A DNA stretch of 64,000 nucleotides from CALRWV02 sp943371965 (GTDB lineage Bacteria; Bacteroidota; JABWAT01). The stretch covers positions 240,208 to 304,207 of the forward strand of contig CALRWV020000005.1 of the NCBI GenBank assembly GCA_943371965.1. Direction: 5' to 3'. Numbering within the stretch: the stretch's first letter is position 1; every line of letters starts with the position of its first letter. This document shows positions 25,626 through 34,498 of the stretch, piece after piece. The position numbers and the translations under genes were made by a program. Below the pieces are notes generated by a model. The model had not been told where the DNA came from, searched no databases, and worked only from the letters and a program-made list of their open reading frames with translations.

Positions 25626-26557
25626 AAAAATTAATCTTTGTTTTAATTTGTATAATCAGCCTTTCTTCCTGTTCACTTTTTCAGAAAAAGTTTACCATCG
25701 TATTTACCCATAATACAAATGGCTGGTTTGAAGATTGCGGTTGTGCGCAAGGAAATAAGTATGGCGGATTGCAAAGAAGGGCATCTGTTTTCAGATCGGT
25801 TGCAGATAACGATGAAGAAGCTCTGTTCTTTGATTCGGGTGATATAATTTCTACAGATGCAAGAAACTCTGAACGTGACCTGTTTGTTATCAGAATGATG
25901 AAATATCTTCAGTATGATGCAGTTGGAGTCGGAGATCAGGAATTTATTCATGGTATGGACTTTTACAAAAAATCATTCCGTATGCTGCCGATGATCAGTT
26001 CAAATGTTTCGAATGCAGGACTCAGCGCAAAAGTGTTGAAACGCAAAGATGAACAGATTGCAGTACTCAGTTTGTTCAATCCATACATGTTAGGTTTTCT
26101 GCCCGATTCAATCAGGAAAGAAATTGAAGTTCTCCCGCCTGATGCTGTTCTTGAAACTTTGCTGAAACAGTTTGAAGAAAAAAACATTAAAAATATTGTA
26201 CTTCTTTCACACATGAGTTGGGAGGAAGACAAAAAACTGGCTGAAAAATATCCTCAGCTTTCATTGATACTTTCAGCTCATGATCAATCTTTGCAGGACA
26301 GCATGATTGTTGTCAACGGAACTCCAATCATTCAAAATGGACCGGATGGCGAACGGGTTTCAATTTTGGAAGGATATTTTTCCGGTGGAAAATATGAAGT
26401 GAATCATTTCAACAGAATTATTCTTGATGACAAAATTCTTCCTGATTCACTTGTTACTGCTGAGATCAAAGGTTTCAAGGAATCCCATTCGGATACGACT
26501 GTTTCTGGAAATATAAAAACTGAAAATGGCAAGAAGCAAGTGGTAAATGGCAAGTAG
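25622..26557 (+). CDS. Lipoprotein related to the 5'-nucleotidase/SoxB metallophosphatase domain
   Basis: A 311-residue lipoprotein: signal with lipobox LSSC at about residue 17. The following domain resembles the N-terminal metallophosphatase part of UshA/SoxB-type enzymes: THNTNGWFEDCGCAQGNKYGG, LFFDSGDIIS, GVGDQEFIHG, LSHMSWEEDK and LILSAHDQS. Several metal ligands are changed (Asn for Asp-x-His in the first motif), so activity is doubtful; the CGC motif is typical of a membrane-bound subgroup. The last residues NGKKQVVNGK are encoded by a heptamer repeat that runs into the gene, so the present C-terminus may be recent. Start overlaps the toxin stop. Confidence 0.75.
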   Translation: MKKLIFVLICIISLSSCSLFQKKFTIVFTHNTNGWFEDCGCAQGNKYGGLQRRASVFRSVADNDEEALFFDSGDIISTDARNSERDLFVIRMMKYLQYDAVGVGDQEFIHGMDFYKKSFRMLPMISSNVSNAGLSAKVLKRKDEQIAVLSLFNPYMLGFLPDSIRKEIEVLPPDAVLETLLKQFEEKNIKNIVLLSHMSWEEDKKLAEKYPQLSLILSAHDQSLQDSMIVVNGTPIIQNGPDGERVSILEGYFSGGKYEVNHFNRIILDDKILPDSLVTAEIKGFKESHSDTTVSGNIKTENGKKQVVNGK

Positions 26558-26562
26558 CAAGT
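26525..26562. repeat. Heptamer array overlapping the 3' end of the lipoprotein gene
   Basis: Units AATGGCA, AGAAGCA, AGTGGTA, AATGGCA, AGTAGCA, AGTTTAG have a 7-bp period. The first five supply the last codons and the stop of the lipoprotein gene. Confidence 0.75.
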
Positions 26563-26620
26563 TTAGAAATAAAATGCTTTTATTTTCACCTAACACATTA
26601 CTCATTACACAGCTTAAATT

Positions 26621-27637
26621 ATGATTACTGAATCTCTTAAAAAAGTAGTTGAAGGCATTCATCTTTCGCGTGAAGAAGCGTACGAAACGATGAAAGATAT
26701 TATGTCCGGTACGGCACTTCCAACGCAGATTGCTGGATATCTTGTAGCACTGAGAATGAAAAGTGAAAGCATCGAAGAAATTGTTGGTTCTGCATTGGCA
26801 ATGCGTGATTTTGCAACATCAGTGCAGCCGAAATCGGAAAATCTTGTTGATACCTGCGGAACCGGTGGTGATTCTTCAGGTACATTTAATATTTCAACCG
26901 CTGCTGCTATTGTAGCGGCCGCTGCCGGTGTTAAGGTAGCAAAACATGGCAACAGAGCAGTTTCCTCAAAATCAGGAAGCGCTGATGTTCTCCAGGCTTT
27001 TGGAGTCAATATTTCTTTGAATGAGAAACAAATGGCTGATTGCATAGATCAAATCGGCATCTCATTTTTATTTGCACAGTCACTTCATCCCGCTATGAAA
27101 AATGCAATCGGTCCCAGACGTGAAATGGGTGTCCGGACAATTTTCAACATGTTAGGTCCATTGACAAATCCGGCAAAAACAAAACGGCAGGTTATTGGTG
27201 TGTTTCACCCGATGCTGACTGAACTGTTTGCAGATGTGCTTAAAGAAATGGGTTCAGAGCATGTTCTTGCAGTTCATGGCGACGGTGGATTCGATGAAAT
27301 ATCTGTAACAGGTGCCACAAAAATTACCGAACTGAAAAATGGCGAAATCAAAACCATTCGTATCAATCCTGTTGAATTCGGATTGAAGGATCATTCAATA
27401 TCAGAGTTGAAAGGTGGAACACCTGAAGATAATGCATCCATAATCCGTGATGTTTTTGAAGGAAGAAAAAACAGTGGTGCCCGTTCAGCAATTGCATTAA
27501 ATGCCGGTGCAGCCATTTATGTTAGCGGAATATCAGGTTCGATTGTTGACGGATTTGAAATGGCACAACAGGTGATTTCAGATAAAAAAGCATCTCAAAA
27601 ATTAAATGAGTTAATTCAATTCTCCAATCAGTTTTGA
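26621..27637 (+). CDS. trpD: Anthranilate phosphoribosyltransferase
   Basis: A 338-residue TrpD that joins anthranilate and PRPP in tryptophan synthesis. Signatures: VDTCGTGGDSSGTFNIST (PRPP-binding), AKHGNRAVSSKSGSADVL, and GPRREMGVRTIFNMLGPLTNP. The family start MITESLKKVVEG matches the ATG. It is the first gene of the trp cluster here; trpE and trpG are not in the window. No leader peptide rich in Trp or T-box-like structure is seen upstream; the spacer contains heptamer sequence. Confidence 0.96.
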   Translation: MITESLKKVVEGIHLSREEAYETMKDIMSGTALPTQIAGYLVALRMKSESIEEIVGSALAMRDFATSVQPKSENLVDTCGTGGDSSGTFNISTAAAIVAAAAGVKVAKHGNRAVSSKSGSADVLQAFGVNISLNEKQMADCIDQIGISFLFAQSLHPAMKNAIGPRREMGVRTIFNMLGPLTNPAKTKRQVIGVFHPMLTELFADVLKEMGSEHVLAVHGDGGFDEISVTGATKITELKNGEIKTIRINPVEFGLKDHSISELKGGTPEDNASIIRDVFEGRKNSGARSAIALNAGAAIYVSGISGSIVDGFEMAQQVISDKKASQKLNELIQFSNQF

Positions 27638-27649
27638 AAAGGAAAAAAT

Positions 27650-27976
27650 ATGTCAGATACAATAAGAAATGTGAATGTCCATGAATTTTCAGAAATCATT
27701 AAATCAGAAAAAGGAATTTTGCTGGATGTAAGAACACCAGGAGAGTTTGCAGATGGCCACTTGGCAAATTGTACGTTAATTGATTTCAATTCACCCGATT
27801 TTCCAACCAAAATCTCAGGTCTTGATAAAGAAGAAAATTATTTCATTTACTGCCGTTCAGGAAACCGTTCAATGAGAGCTATTCAGCTGATGCATCAGAT
27901 GGGATTCAAAAAAATGGCAAATATGGATGGCGGAATTATTGCATGGCATCAGAACGGACTTCCCCTCGAAAAGTAA
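27650..27976 (+). CDS. Rhodanese-like domain protein
   Basis: A 108-residue single rhodanese domain. LLDVRTPGEFADGHLANC is the N-terminal signature, and the active-site loop FIYCRSGNRSMRA contains the catalytic Cys that carries a persulfide. Cytosolic, without signal peptide. It lies 12 bp after trpD and 74 bp before trpC, so it is probably co-transcribed, though no role in tryptophan synthesis is known. Confidence 0.9.
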   Translation: MSDTIRNVNVHEFSEIIKSEKGILLDVRTPGEFADGHLANCTLIDFNSPDFPTKISGLDKEENYFIYCRSGNRSMRAIQLMHQMGFKKMANMDGGIIAWHQNGLPLEK

Positions 27977-28050
27977 TTTTATTTCTGCCTGAAATTATTA
28001 TTACTCAAATTCATTAACTGTTACCAATTTCTCATTTAAATTTTAATACA

Positions 28051-28812
28051 TTGACTATTCTAGATAAAATTGTTGAACAGAAAAAAATTGAACTTGCTTC
28101 GCTGAAGCTTGAATTTTCAGATCCTAAACCTGTTAATCCAAACCGATTGTCATTTCGGAATTCACTGACAAAAGATTCAATTCAGATTATTGCAGAAATA
28201 AAAAAAGCATCCCCATCAAAAGGAATTCTGGTTGAGGATTTTGATCATCTGAAATTGGCTCATGAATATCAAAGTGGTGGAGCAGCTGCTTTATCTGTTT
28301 TGACAGATGAGAAATTCTTTATGGGACATCTTGATTATTTGAAAGAAGTTTCAGAATTGAATCTGCTTCCAACTTTAAGAAAAGATTTCATCATTGATAA
28401 CAGACAAATTGAACAGGCATATTTTGCTGGCGCAAGTGCAATTCTTCTCATTGTTGCAATCTTATCTGCTGATCAATTGATATCACTTCACCGTTTTGCT
28501 GAAATGCTGAAACTTGATGTTTTGGTTGAAGTTCACAATCAGGAAGAACTGGTTCATGCATTGAAACTTGAAAATCCGATAATCGGAATAAACAACCGCA
28601 ACCTGCATACTTTCGAAACCAATCTTGAAGTTGCTCTCACTTTGGGAAAACAAATTCCAAAGGAAATTGTTAAGGTAACTGAATCGGGTATTTTCACGAG
28701 AAATGATATGACCATAATGGAAGATGCAGGATTTCAGGCTGCACTTATTGGTGAATCGATCGTAAAATCACAGAGCCGAACTGCAAAGTTAAAAGAGTTG
28801 TTGGGCAAGTGA
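28051..28812 (+). CDS. trpC: Indole-3-glycerol phosphate synthase
   Basis: A 253-residue TIM-barrel enzyme that closes the indole ring from CdRP. Motifs: IAEIKKASPSKGIL (catalytic Glu and Lys), LRKDFIIDNRQIEQAYFAGA, IGINNRNLHTFET and the phosphate-binding VTESGIFTRND. The family start (ILDKIVEQKK) requires a TTG start; no ATG is near. Placed after the rhodanese gene and 21 bp before trpF. Confidence 0.96.
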   Translation: MTILDKIVEQKKIELASLKLEFSDPKPVNPNRLSFRNSLTKDSIQIIAEIKKASPSKGILVEDFDHLKLAHEYQSGGAAALSVLTDEKFFMGHLDYLKEVSELNLLPTLRKDFIIDNRQIEQAYFAGASAILLIVAILSADQLISLHRFAEMLKLDVLVEVHNQEELVHALKLENPIIGINNRNLHTFETNLEVALTLGKQIPKEIVKVTESGIFTRNDMTIMEDAGFQAALIGESIVKSQSRTAKLKELLGK

Positions 28813-28833
28813 TTTTTCTGGATAGGATGATTT

Positions 28834-29445
28834 GTGGTAAAAGTTAAAATATGCGGATTGACCCGAAAAGAAGATGCCGAACTGGCAATTGAACTTGGAG
28901 CATTTGCATTGGGTTTTATTTTAACTCCAACAAGCAAACGGTATAATTCTGAAGTAAATAAAAAATGGATTTCTGAATTGCCTTCATCGGTTTTGAAAGT
29001 TGGTGTGTTTGTCAACCAATCAATTGAAGAAATAAAAAAAACAATTGAAGAATTTAAATTGGATATTGTTCAGCTTCACGGACAGGAAAATTCACAATTC
29101 ATTGAAATGCTTGGTTTACCGGTTTGGAAAAGTATCACGATAGACCAGGCAGTTAACAAAGAATTTCCTGACCATCACCTGATTCAAAAATATCTGATTG
29201 ATTCGGAATCAAAAGGAAAATCAGGCGGAACTGGAATTTCTTTTGACTGGAATCAGTTAAGGGAATTGAAACTTGCTAAACCATTCGTTGTTGCGGGTGG
29301 AATCAATCCGGAAAACGTTTTGGAACTGTTGAAAACTAAATCAGTTGAATTTATTGATGTTAACAGCGGAATTGAAGATTCACCTGGGATAAAAAACAGA
29401 ATAAAAATGAATAAGCTGTTTGCCAATATTGAAAGTCCAAAATGA
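28834..29445 (+). CDS. trpF: Phosphoribosylanthranilate isomerase
   Basis: A 203-residue TrpF: VKVKICGLTRKEDAELA contains the catalytic Cys, and the catalytic Asp is in the IDSESKGKSGGTG region; VAGGINPENV and DVNSGIEDSPGIK complete the phosphate site. It isomerises PRA to CdRP before the TrpC step. Start is GTG with AGGA 6 bp upstream. Its stop overlaps the start of the next gene by 4 bp (ATGA). Confidence 0.95.
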   Translation: MVKVKICGLTRKEDAELAIELGAFALGFILTPTSKRYNSEVNKKWISELPSSVLKVGVFVNQSIEEIKKTIEEFKLDIVQLHGQENSQFIEMLGLPVWKSITIDQAVNKEFPDHHLIQKYLIDSESKGKSGGTGISFDWNQLRELKLAKPFVVAGGINPENVLELLKTKSVEFIDVNSGIEDSPGIKNRIKMNKLFANIESPK

Positions 29446-30032
29446 TAAAATATTTCTGGATTCTGATTTTAAGTGTTTTTTCGTTTTGCCTGTCTGCACA
29501 GGATTCACTTTTGGTTGCCAACATCAGTGATTCGGTTAGATCAGTACAGAACAAAAGCACTGATTATTCAAGATTTGGAAGCATACTGTATAAAATGGAT
29601 ATAACTGAATCTAACAGGTTCAGTCCGGATTATCTGGATTCACTTGAAAATGCAAAGAAAAATCCGTGGTTTTCATTTTTTGTTTCAACCGCATTTCCGG
29701 TTCCCGGTTTGGGACAGATTTACAATGGAGACTATACAACTGCTGCAGTTCAGGCAGGCAGTTTTATTTTGGGTTTTCTGTTTGTTGCCAATGCATTAAA
29801 TGGAGTTGACCGGAAAAATCCTTACAAAGCTGCATTAGGTTTGTCTTTTTCTGCGCCTCAAATATTAGCAGGTGAACTGCTGATGCTGGGTTCAAAGCTA
29901 TGGTCAATGGCTGATGCTCCCATGACAACAAATTATAGAAATGATATTATCGATAAGAAAGTCAGGAATTACAATTACGTCAAGAAGACAATTTTTCCTG
30001 AAAAACAAAGCAATAAAACAAATGAAAAATAA
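29442..30032 (+). CDS. Exported membrane protein, DUF5683-like (paralog 1 in trp cluster)
   Basis: A 196-residue protein with a signal peptide (cleavage after CLSA) and the motif FPVPGLGQIYNGDYTTAAVQ, followed by two or three hydrophobic segments (LGFLFVANAL; ILAGELLMLG) and WSMADAPMTTNYRN. The next gene encodes a paralog with the same order: PVPGVGQVYNNDY..., then WSMYDAPVTTAEKN. It is translationally coupled to trpF and overlaps the paralog by 11 bp. No known tryptophan-related function; it may simply share the operon. Family name is from the PGxGQxY pattern. Confidence 0.7.
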   Translation: MIKYFWILILSVFSFCLSAQDSLLVANISDSVRSVQNKSTDYSRFGSILYKMDITESNRFSPDYLDSLENAKKNPWFSFFVSTAFPVPGLGQIYNGDYTTAAVQAGSFILGFLFVANALNGVDRKNPYKAALGLSFSAPQILAGELLMLGSKLWSMADAPMTTNYRNDIIDKKVRNYNYVKKTIFPEKQSNKTNEK

Positions 30033-30582
30033 AATAATCAGTTTTCTTTTTCTTCTAGTTTCATTTAATTCTTTTTCGCAGGATTCTTCGCTTGTTAAAT
30101 ATAAAATATCGAAATTATCAAAAATAGAAATAGACAGTTTACAAAGGATTGAAAGTGATAAATTTCTAAAATCACTCAATCACAAAATATTTGCTGAGAC
30201 TGGAAATGCTTACATTGATTCACTCGAAAAGTTAAAGAAAAGCTCAATGTTATCATTTACTCTTTCTACAGTAATCCCAATACCTGGTGTGGGACAAGTA
30301 TATAACAATGATTATTGGAAAGCTATAATACTTGCATCAGGATTTACATTGGGGGCTTTGATATCTTTCAATTATGAAAAGGATTGGAATAAGGATCATT
30401 ATGATTTTGGAGCTACATTTTTTCGGTTCATCACTGGATTATTTATTATGTCATCTACCAAGATATGGTCAATGTATGATGCTCCGGTTACTACTGCAGA
30501 GAAGAATAAAGTAATTGATGCAAAAATTGCAAAATATAAAGAACTCAAAGAAACATTAAAACAAAATGATAACCTACAATAA
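30022..30582 (+). CDS. Exported membrane protein, DUF5683-like (paralog 2 in trp cluster)
   Basis: A 186-residue paralog of the preceding protein: signal peptide (SFNSFSQ), the motif IPIPGVGQVYNNDYWKA, hydrophobic segments and KIWSMYDAPVTTAEKNKVID. The ATG chosen lies inside the end of paralog 1; an upstream open frame to 29941 is only overlap of that gene. It overlaps the start of trpB by 17 bp. Codon use is more AT-rich (ATA, TTA, AAT) than in paralog 1, so the copies may have different histories. Function unknown. Confidence 0.7.
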   Translation: MKNKIISFLFLLVSFNSFSQDSSLVKYKISKLSKIEIDSLQRIESDKFLKSLNHKIFAETGNAYIDSLEKLKKSSMLSFTLSTVIPIPGVGQVYNNDYWKAIILASGFTLGALISFNYEKDWNKDHYDFGATFFRFITGLFIMSSTKIWSMYDAPVTTAEKNKVIDAKIAKYKELKETLKQNDNLQ

Positions 30583-31768
30583 CATTCCAGACAAAACCGG
30601 GCACTTCGGACCTTACGGCGGAAAATTCATTCCGGAAACATTAATTCCAGTTGCAGAACAAATTGAAACTGAATATCTGAAAGCCAAAGATGATCCTTCT
30701 TTTTGGGCTGATTATCATGATCTGCTTAAAAATTATGTCGGGCGCCCAACTCCGCTGTATGAAGCAAAGAGATTAAGCAATGTGTTAGGTGGAAACAGAA
30801 CCATTTGGCTGAAACGGGAAGATCTGAATCATACCGGTGCACACAAAGTAAATAACACTGTTGGTCAGGTATTGCTTGCAAATAGAATGGGAAAGAAACG
30901 GATTATTGCTGAAACCGGAGCTGGTCAGCATGGAGTTGCAACTGCAACTGTTTGTGCATTGTTTGGTTTGAAATGTATTGTTTATATGGGTGAAGAAGAC
31001 ATTCACCGCCAGTCACCGAATGTGTACAGAATGAAACTGTTGGGTGCAGAAGTTAGAACGGTTACAAGCGGATCGAAAACCCTGAAAGATGCAACCAATG
31101 AAGCAATTCGCGATTGGGTTGCAAATCCGGATGACACATTTTACATCATTGGTTCAGTTGTTGGAATGCACCCGTTTCCAATGATGGTGCGTGATTTTCA
31201 ATCCATAATCGGAAAGGAAACCTTGGAACAATGTCAGGAAAAAATGGATGGGCTTCCTGATTATGTGTTGGCTTGTGTTGGCGGTGGATCAAATGCTATG
31301 GGAATTTTTTATCCGATGATTCCATATTCTGATACTGTAAAATTAATTGGTGTTGAAGCGGCAGGTCATGGAGTTGAGACCAATGCACATGCAGCAACCC
31401 TAACAAAAGGAACACCTGGAGTTCTTCATGGTGCGATGACATATTTACTTCAGGATGCCGATGGTCAGGTTCAGATTGCCCATTCAATTTCTGCAGGACT
31501 AGACTACCCAGGTGTTGGGCCTGAACATTCTTATCTTAAGGATCAGGGATTGGTAAAATATGTTTCTGCTACTGATCAGGAAGCATTGGATGCGGTTGTT
31601 CAGCTTTCACGGTTGGAAGGAATTATTCCAGCTTTGGAATCTGCACATGCCCTTGCTTATATGATGACCCATCCAACTGAATTCAAAGAAAATTCAAATA
31701 TAGTTGTCAATCTTTCCGGACGTGGCGATAAAGATTTGGGAACTTATATGAGTAATTTCAAACTGTAA
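30566..31768 (+). CDS. trpB: Tryptophan synthase beta chain
   Basis: A 400-residue PLP enzyme that condenses indole with serine. The PLP Lys is in NHTGAHKVNNTVGQ; AETGAGQHGVATA and CVGGGSNAMG are the substrate and phosphate loops, and GPYGGKFIPETL is the TrpB1-type N-terminus, the form that normally works with TrpA. No trpA follows: the next gene is rnhB. The start lies within the end of the paralog-2 gene, so expression depends on coupling with it. Confidence 0.96.
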   Translation: MITYNNIPDKTGHFGPYGGKFIPETLIPVAEQIETEYLKAKDDPSFWADYHDLLKNYVGRPTPLYEAKRLSNVLGGNRTIWLKREDLNHTGAHKVNNTVGQVLLANRMGKKRIIAETGAGQHGVATATVCALFGLKCIVYMGEEDIHRQSPNVYRMKLLGAEVRTVTSGSKTLKDATNEAIRDWVANPDDTFYIIGSVVGMHPFPMMVRDFQSIIGKETLEQCQEKMDGLPDYVLACVGGGSNAMGIFYPMIPYSDTVKLIGVEAAGHGVETNAHAATLTKGTPGVLHGAMTYLLQDADGQVQIAHSISAGLDYPGVGPEHSYLKDQGLVKYVSATDQEALDAVVQLSRLEGIIPALESAHALAYMMTHPTEFKENSNIVVNLSGRGDKDLGTYMSNFKL

Positions 31769-31780
31769 ATTATTTCTCAA

Positions 31781-32431
31781 ATGAATTTATTCCCCCAAAC
31801 TGAATCCTATCCTTTTCCTGATCAAAGATTCAGGTTCGAATGGGAACTTCATCAATCCAATAAAAAAAATATAGCAGGGGTTGATGAAGCCGGTCGTGGT
31901 CCACTTGCAGGTTGTGTAGTTGCATCTTCTGTTATTTTAAATCCCGAAAATTTGATCTGGAAAATTGATGACAGCAAAAAACTCACTGAAATTGAGCGTG
32001 ACGATTTGTTTGACGAAATCAATGAAAAAGCTCAGTCAGTTGGAGTTGGAGTTTCAAGCATTGAAGAAATTGATCAGCTCAATATTTTACAGGCAACTGT
32101 TTTGGCTATGAAAAGATCAATTGAAAAACTTTCCATCAAACCGGATTTTATTTTGGTGGATGGAAATTATGGAATCCCGGGATTGGAACGGACAAAACCA
32201 ATTGTAAAAGGTGATGCATTGAGTTTATCAATTGGGGCAGCTTCCGTCATAGCAAAAGTAACGCGTGACAGAATGATGAAAGAACTTCACTTGAAATTTC
32301 CCGAATACGGATTTGATCAGCACAAAGGTTATGGAACAAAACATCATATTGAAATGATCAGGAAATTTGGTTACTCGGCTGTTCACAGAAAAAGTTTCAA
32401 AGTGAAAGAACTTCAGGGGATTTCATTTTGA
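31781..32431 (+). CDS. rnhB: Ribonuclease HII
   Basis: A 216-residue RNase HII that removes ribonucleotides from DNA. The catalytic acids are visible in IAGVDEAGRGPLAG (Asp and Glu), in LVDGNY and in KVTRDRMM; the helical end with HKGYGTKHHIE is typical. It starts 13 bp after trpB and its stop overlaps the start of yraN by 4 bp (TTGA). Confidence 0.95.
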   Translation: MNLFPQTESYPFPDQRFRFEWELHQSNKKNIAGVDEAGRGPLAGCVVASSVILNPENLIWKIDDSKKLTEIERDDLFDEINEKAQSVGVGVSSIEEIDQLNILQATVLAMKRSIEKLSIKPDFILVDGNYGIPGLERTKPIVKGDALSLSIGAASVIAKVTRDRMMKELHLKFPEYGFDQHKGYGTKHHIEMIRKFGYSAVHRKSFKVKELQGISF

Positions 32432-32790
32432 ACACGCTGGTTCTCGGACGAAAAGGTGAAGATATTGCTGCTGAATATTTATCTGAAAACGGTTATGAAA
32501 TCATTGAAAAGAATTATCATTTTGGTCACGGCGAAATTGATATTATCGCAAAGAAAAACCGAGTAATCGTTTTTGCCGAAGTGAAAACCCGGAAATCTGC
32601 CGGATTTGGAACTCCTGACAAAGCCGTTAATTTAAAAAAATTGAAACTTCTTCTCAGAACTGCAGATGGATTTTTGCTGAAAAATTCGCAATTTGCAGAA
32701 TATGAAAAAAGAATGGATGTTATAGCTGTAATTAAATCGGAAGAAACATTCAGCCTTGACCATTATGAAAATGTAACACAACTGATGTAA
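32428..32790 (+). CDS. yraN: UPF0102 family nuclease-fold protein YraN
   Basis: A 120-residue protein with the restriction-endonuclease-like fold: GRKGEDIAAEYL, then GHGEIDIIAKKNRVIVFAEVKTRK, where the Glu, Asp and ExK resemble a PD-(D/E)xK active site. Its cellular role is not settled. It begins with TTG overlapping the rnhB stop; the rnhB-yraN pairing is common in bacteria. Confidence 0.92.
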   Translation: MNTLVLGRKGEDIAAEYLSENGYEIIEKNYHFGHGEIDIIAKKNRVIVFAEVKTRKSAGFGTPDKAVNLKKLKLLLRTADGFLLKNSQFAEYEKRMDVIAVIKSEETFSLDHYENVTQLM

Positions 32791-32861
32791 GGTAAGTTGG
32801 AATAAATCCCAATAATCAGTATCTGCTAACTTGAATATGAAATTTTAACCATGGAGAACCA

Positions 32862-33926
32862 ATGAAAGCTCTTATCGCTTCTGGTGGACACGGAACACGC
32901 CTCAGACCAATTACCCACACACAAAATAAACACATGATTCCGGTTGCAAACAAACCGATTCTGCATTATGCGATCGACTATGTTGTAGAAGCTGGAATCA
33001 AAGAAATTGCCATCGTTGTAAATGCAGGACAAAGCGAAGTTCAGGAAATTATCGGTGACGGATCGAAGTGGGGAGTTAAGATTTCCTATCTTGAACAGGA
33101 AGCCCCCCTTGGGCTTTCACATGTTGTAAAAATTGCAGAAAAGTTCATCGATGGTGATGATTTCGTTTTCTACCTTGGTGACAATATGGTTGTCGGAGGT
33201 ATCAAACCTTATATTGATGCATTCAAAGCCAATAACTCGGAAGTTCATCTTACCCTTTCAAAAGTAAAAGACCCTGAGCGTTTTGGTGTTCCTGAATTAA
33301 AGGGAAATCAGATTATTGGGATCGAGGAAAAACCGAAAAACCCGAAATCACAATATGCAGTAGCGGGAATTTACATATATAAAAATAAAATCTTCGAAGC
33401 AATTCATGCAATAAAACCATCACCAAGAGGTGAGCTGGAAATTTCTGACGCACATCAGTACATGCTGGATAAAGGTTATAAAGTTACATATTCAGAAATT
33501 ACAGGCTGGTGGAAAGATACCGGAAAACCGGTTGATTTACTTGAAGCCAACCGACTGATTTTGGATAACATTCAAACACGGATTGATGGAAATGTTGATA
33601 AGGAAAGTTTGGTTTCAGGCCGCGTTATAATAGAGAAGGGTGCTAAAATCATCAATTCTGTTTTGCGGGGTCCGCTCATTATCGGGAATGATGCGGTAAT
33701 TGAAAATTCCTATATCGGTCCATTTACTTCAATCGATAAAAAAACAGTTGTTAAAAATTCTGAAGTGGAATTCAGCATGGTTCTTGAAAGCTGTCTGATT
33801 GATTCGGTTGGAATTAGGATTGAAGGCTCTTTGCTGGGAAGAAATGCCTCAGTTATTAAAGCGCATGATAAACCAAAAACAAACCGTTTTATGATTGGTG
33901 ATCAGAGTGTTGTTGAAGTAGGATAA
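32862..33926 (+). CDS. Sugar-1-phosphate nucleotidylyltransferase, long RmlA-like
   Basis: A 354-residue protein: nucleotidyltransferase domain (MKALIASGGHGTRLRP, ..HMIPVANKPILHY, YLGDNM) at residues 1-235, followed by a left-handed beta-helix of hexapeptide repeats (ISSNAKI-like turns such as VIIEKGAKIINSVLRGPLIIG). The length and TGWWKDTGKPVDLLEAN match the long glucose-1-phosphate thymidylyltransferases, which make dTDP-glucose or related activated sugars for surface polysaccharides. No other dTDP-sugar genes flank it. A terminator follows. Confidence 0.88.
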   Translation: MKALIASGGHGTRLRPITHTQNKHMIPVANKPILHYAIDYVVEAGIKEIAIVVNAGQSEVQEIIGDGSKWGVKISYLEQEAPLGLSHVVKIAEKFIDGDDFVFYLGDNMVVGGIKPYIDAFKANNSEVHLTLSKVKDPERFGVPELKGNQIIGIEEKPKNPKSQYAVAGIYIYKNKIFEAIHAIKPSPRGELEISDAHQYMLDKGYKVTYSEITGWWKDTGKPVDLLEANRLILDNIQTRIDGNVDKESLVSGRVIIEKGAKIINSVLRGPLIIGNDAVIENSYIGPFTSIDKKTVVKNSEVEFSMVLESCLIDSVGIRIEGSLLGRNASVIKAHDKPKTNRFMIGDQSVVEVG

Positions 33927-33937
33927 GAAATTTTATT

Positions 33938-33968
33938 TCAGGGCTGAAAATAATTTTTTCAGTCCTGA
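33938..33968. terminator. Bidirectional terminator between rmlA-like and heme-protein genes
   Basis: TCAGG-G-CTGAAAA and TTTTCAG-T-CCTGA pair around a short A/T loop, with T-rich sequence on the plus strand and A-rich on the other. Two convergent genes end 12 bp and 26 bp away. Confidence 0.7.
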
Positions 33969-33993
33969 TTAAATTGTTGAAATTAAATTGAAT

Positions 33994-34416
33994 TTATTTT
34001 GCTTCAGAAAGTTCAAAAGTTTTAGTTAGTCCCGAAATCAATCTTGCTTTTTCAGAGTCAGTTAATCTTGCTTCAGAGTGCATCAATTTATAATCCCACA
34101 ACGGCATATCATCGTTATTGACTTCATCAGCAATTTGATCAATATCCACATCGTTTTTCCATTCAGAAAAGTTCAAATTGTCCCTTCCGTCTGAAATGTG
34201 GTTGGTAACAAGCCATGAAAGTGGAGCAACATAAGCATAAAAAGGATATTTGGATTCATTGCTGTGGCAATCAAAACAAGCTTTCTTAGCGAGAGATCGT
34301 GTTTCAGGTGAATCCCATTTTGGTTCTGCTGTAACAGCTGGGTTGGTTCTGTCAACTGGAATCAATTGAATCAAAATTATCAGGACTCCGATTCCGTAAA
34401 GTACTTTTTTAATCAT
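33994..34416 (-). CDS. Membrane-anchored heme-binding (c-type) protein
   Basis: A 140-residue protein with one N-terminal anchor (VLYGIGVLIILIQLIPV) and a single CxxCH heme site, ACFDCHSNESKYPFYAYVAP, followed by SWLVTNHISDGRDNLNFSEW and a conserved NDDMPLWDY. This arrangement is that of the haem-binding domain proteins of Bacteroidota. Heme would be attached by the Ccm system encoded at 18.9-23.4 kb, so this is a likely client. The distal ligand is probably the Met in DDMP. Electron partner unknown. Confidence 0.88.
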   Translation of the reverse strand: MIKKVLYGIGVLIILIQLIPVDRTNPAVTAEPKWDSPETRSLAKKACFDCHSNESKYPFYAYVAPLSWLVTNHISDGRDNLNFSEWKNDVDIDQIADEVNNDDMPLWDYKLMHSEARLTDSEKARLISGLTKTFELSEAK

Positions 34417-34498
34417 TTGCTGAACTCCGAGATTTGAATTTCAATAAAGATAAATATGATGCATTTAAATACAAAGTGTTATGAAAATCGGGTTAAAT

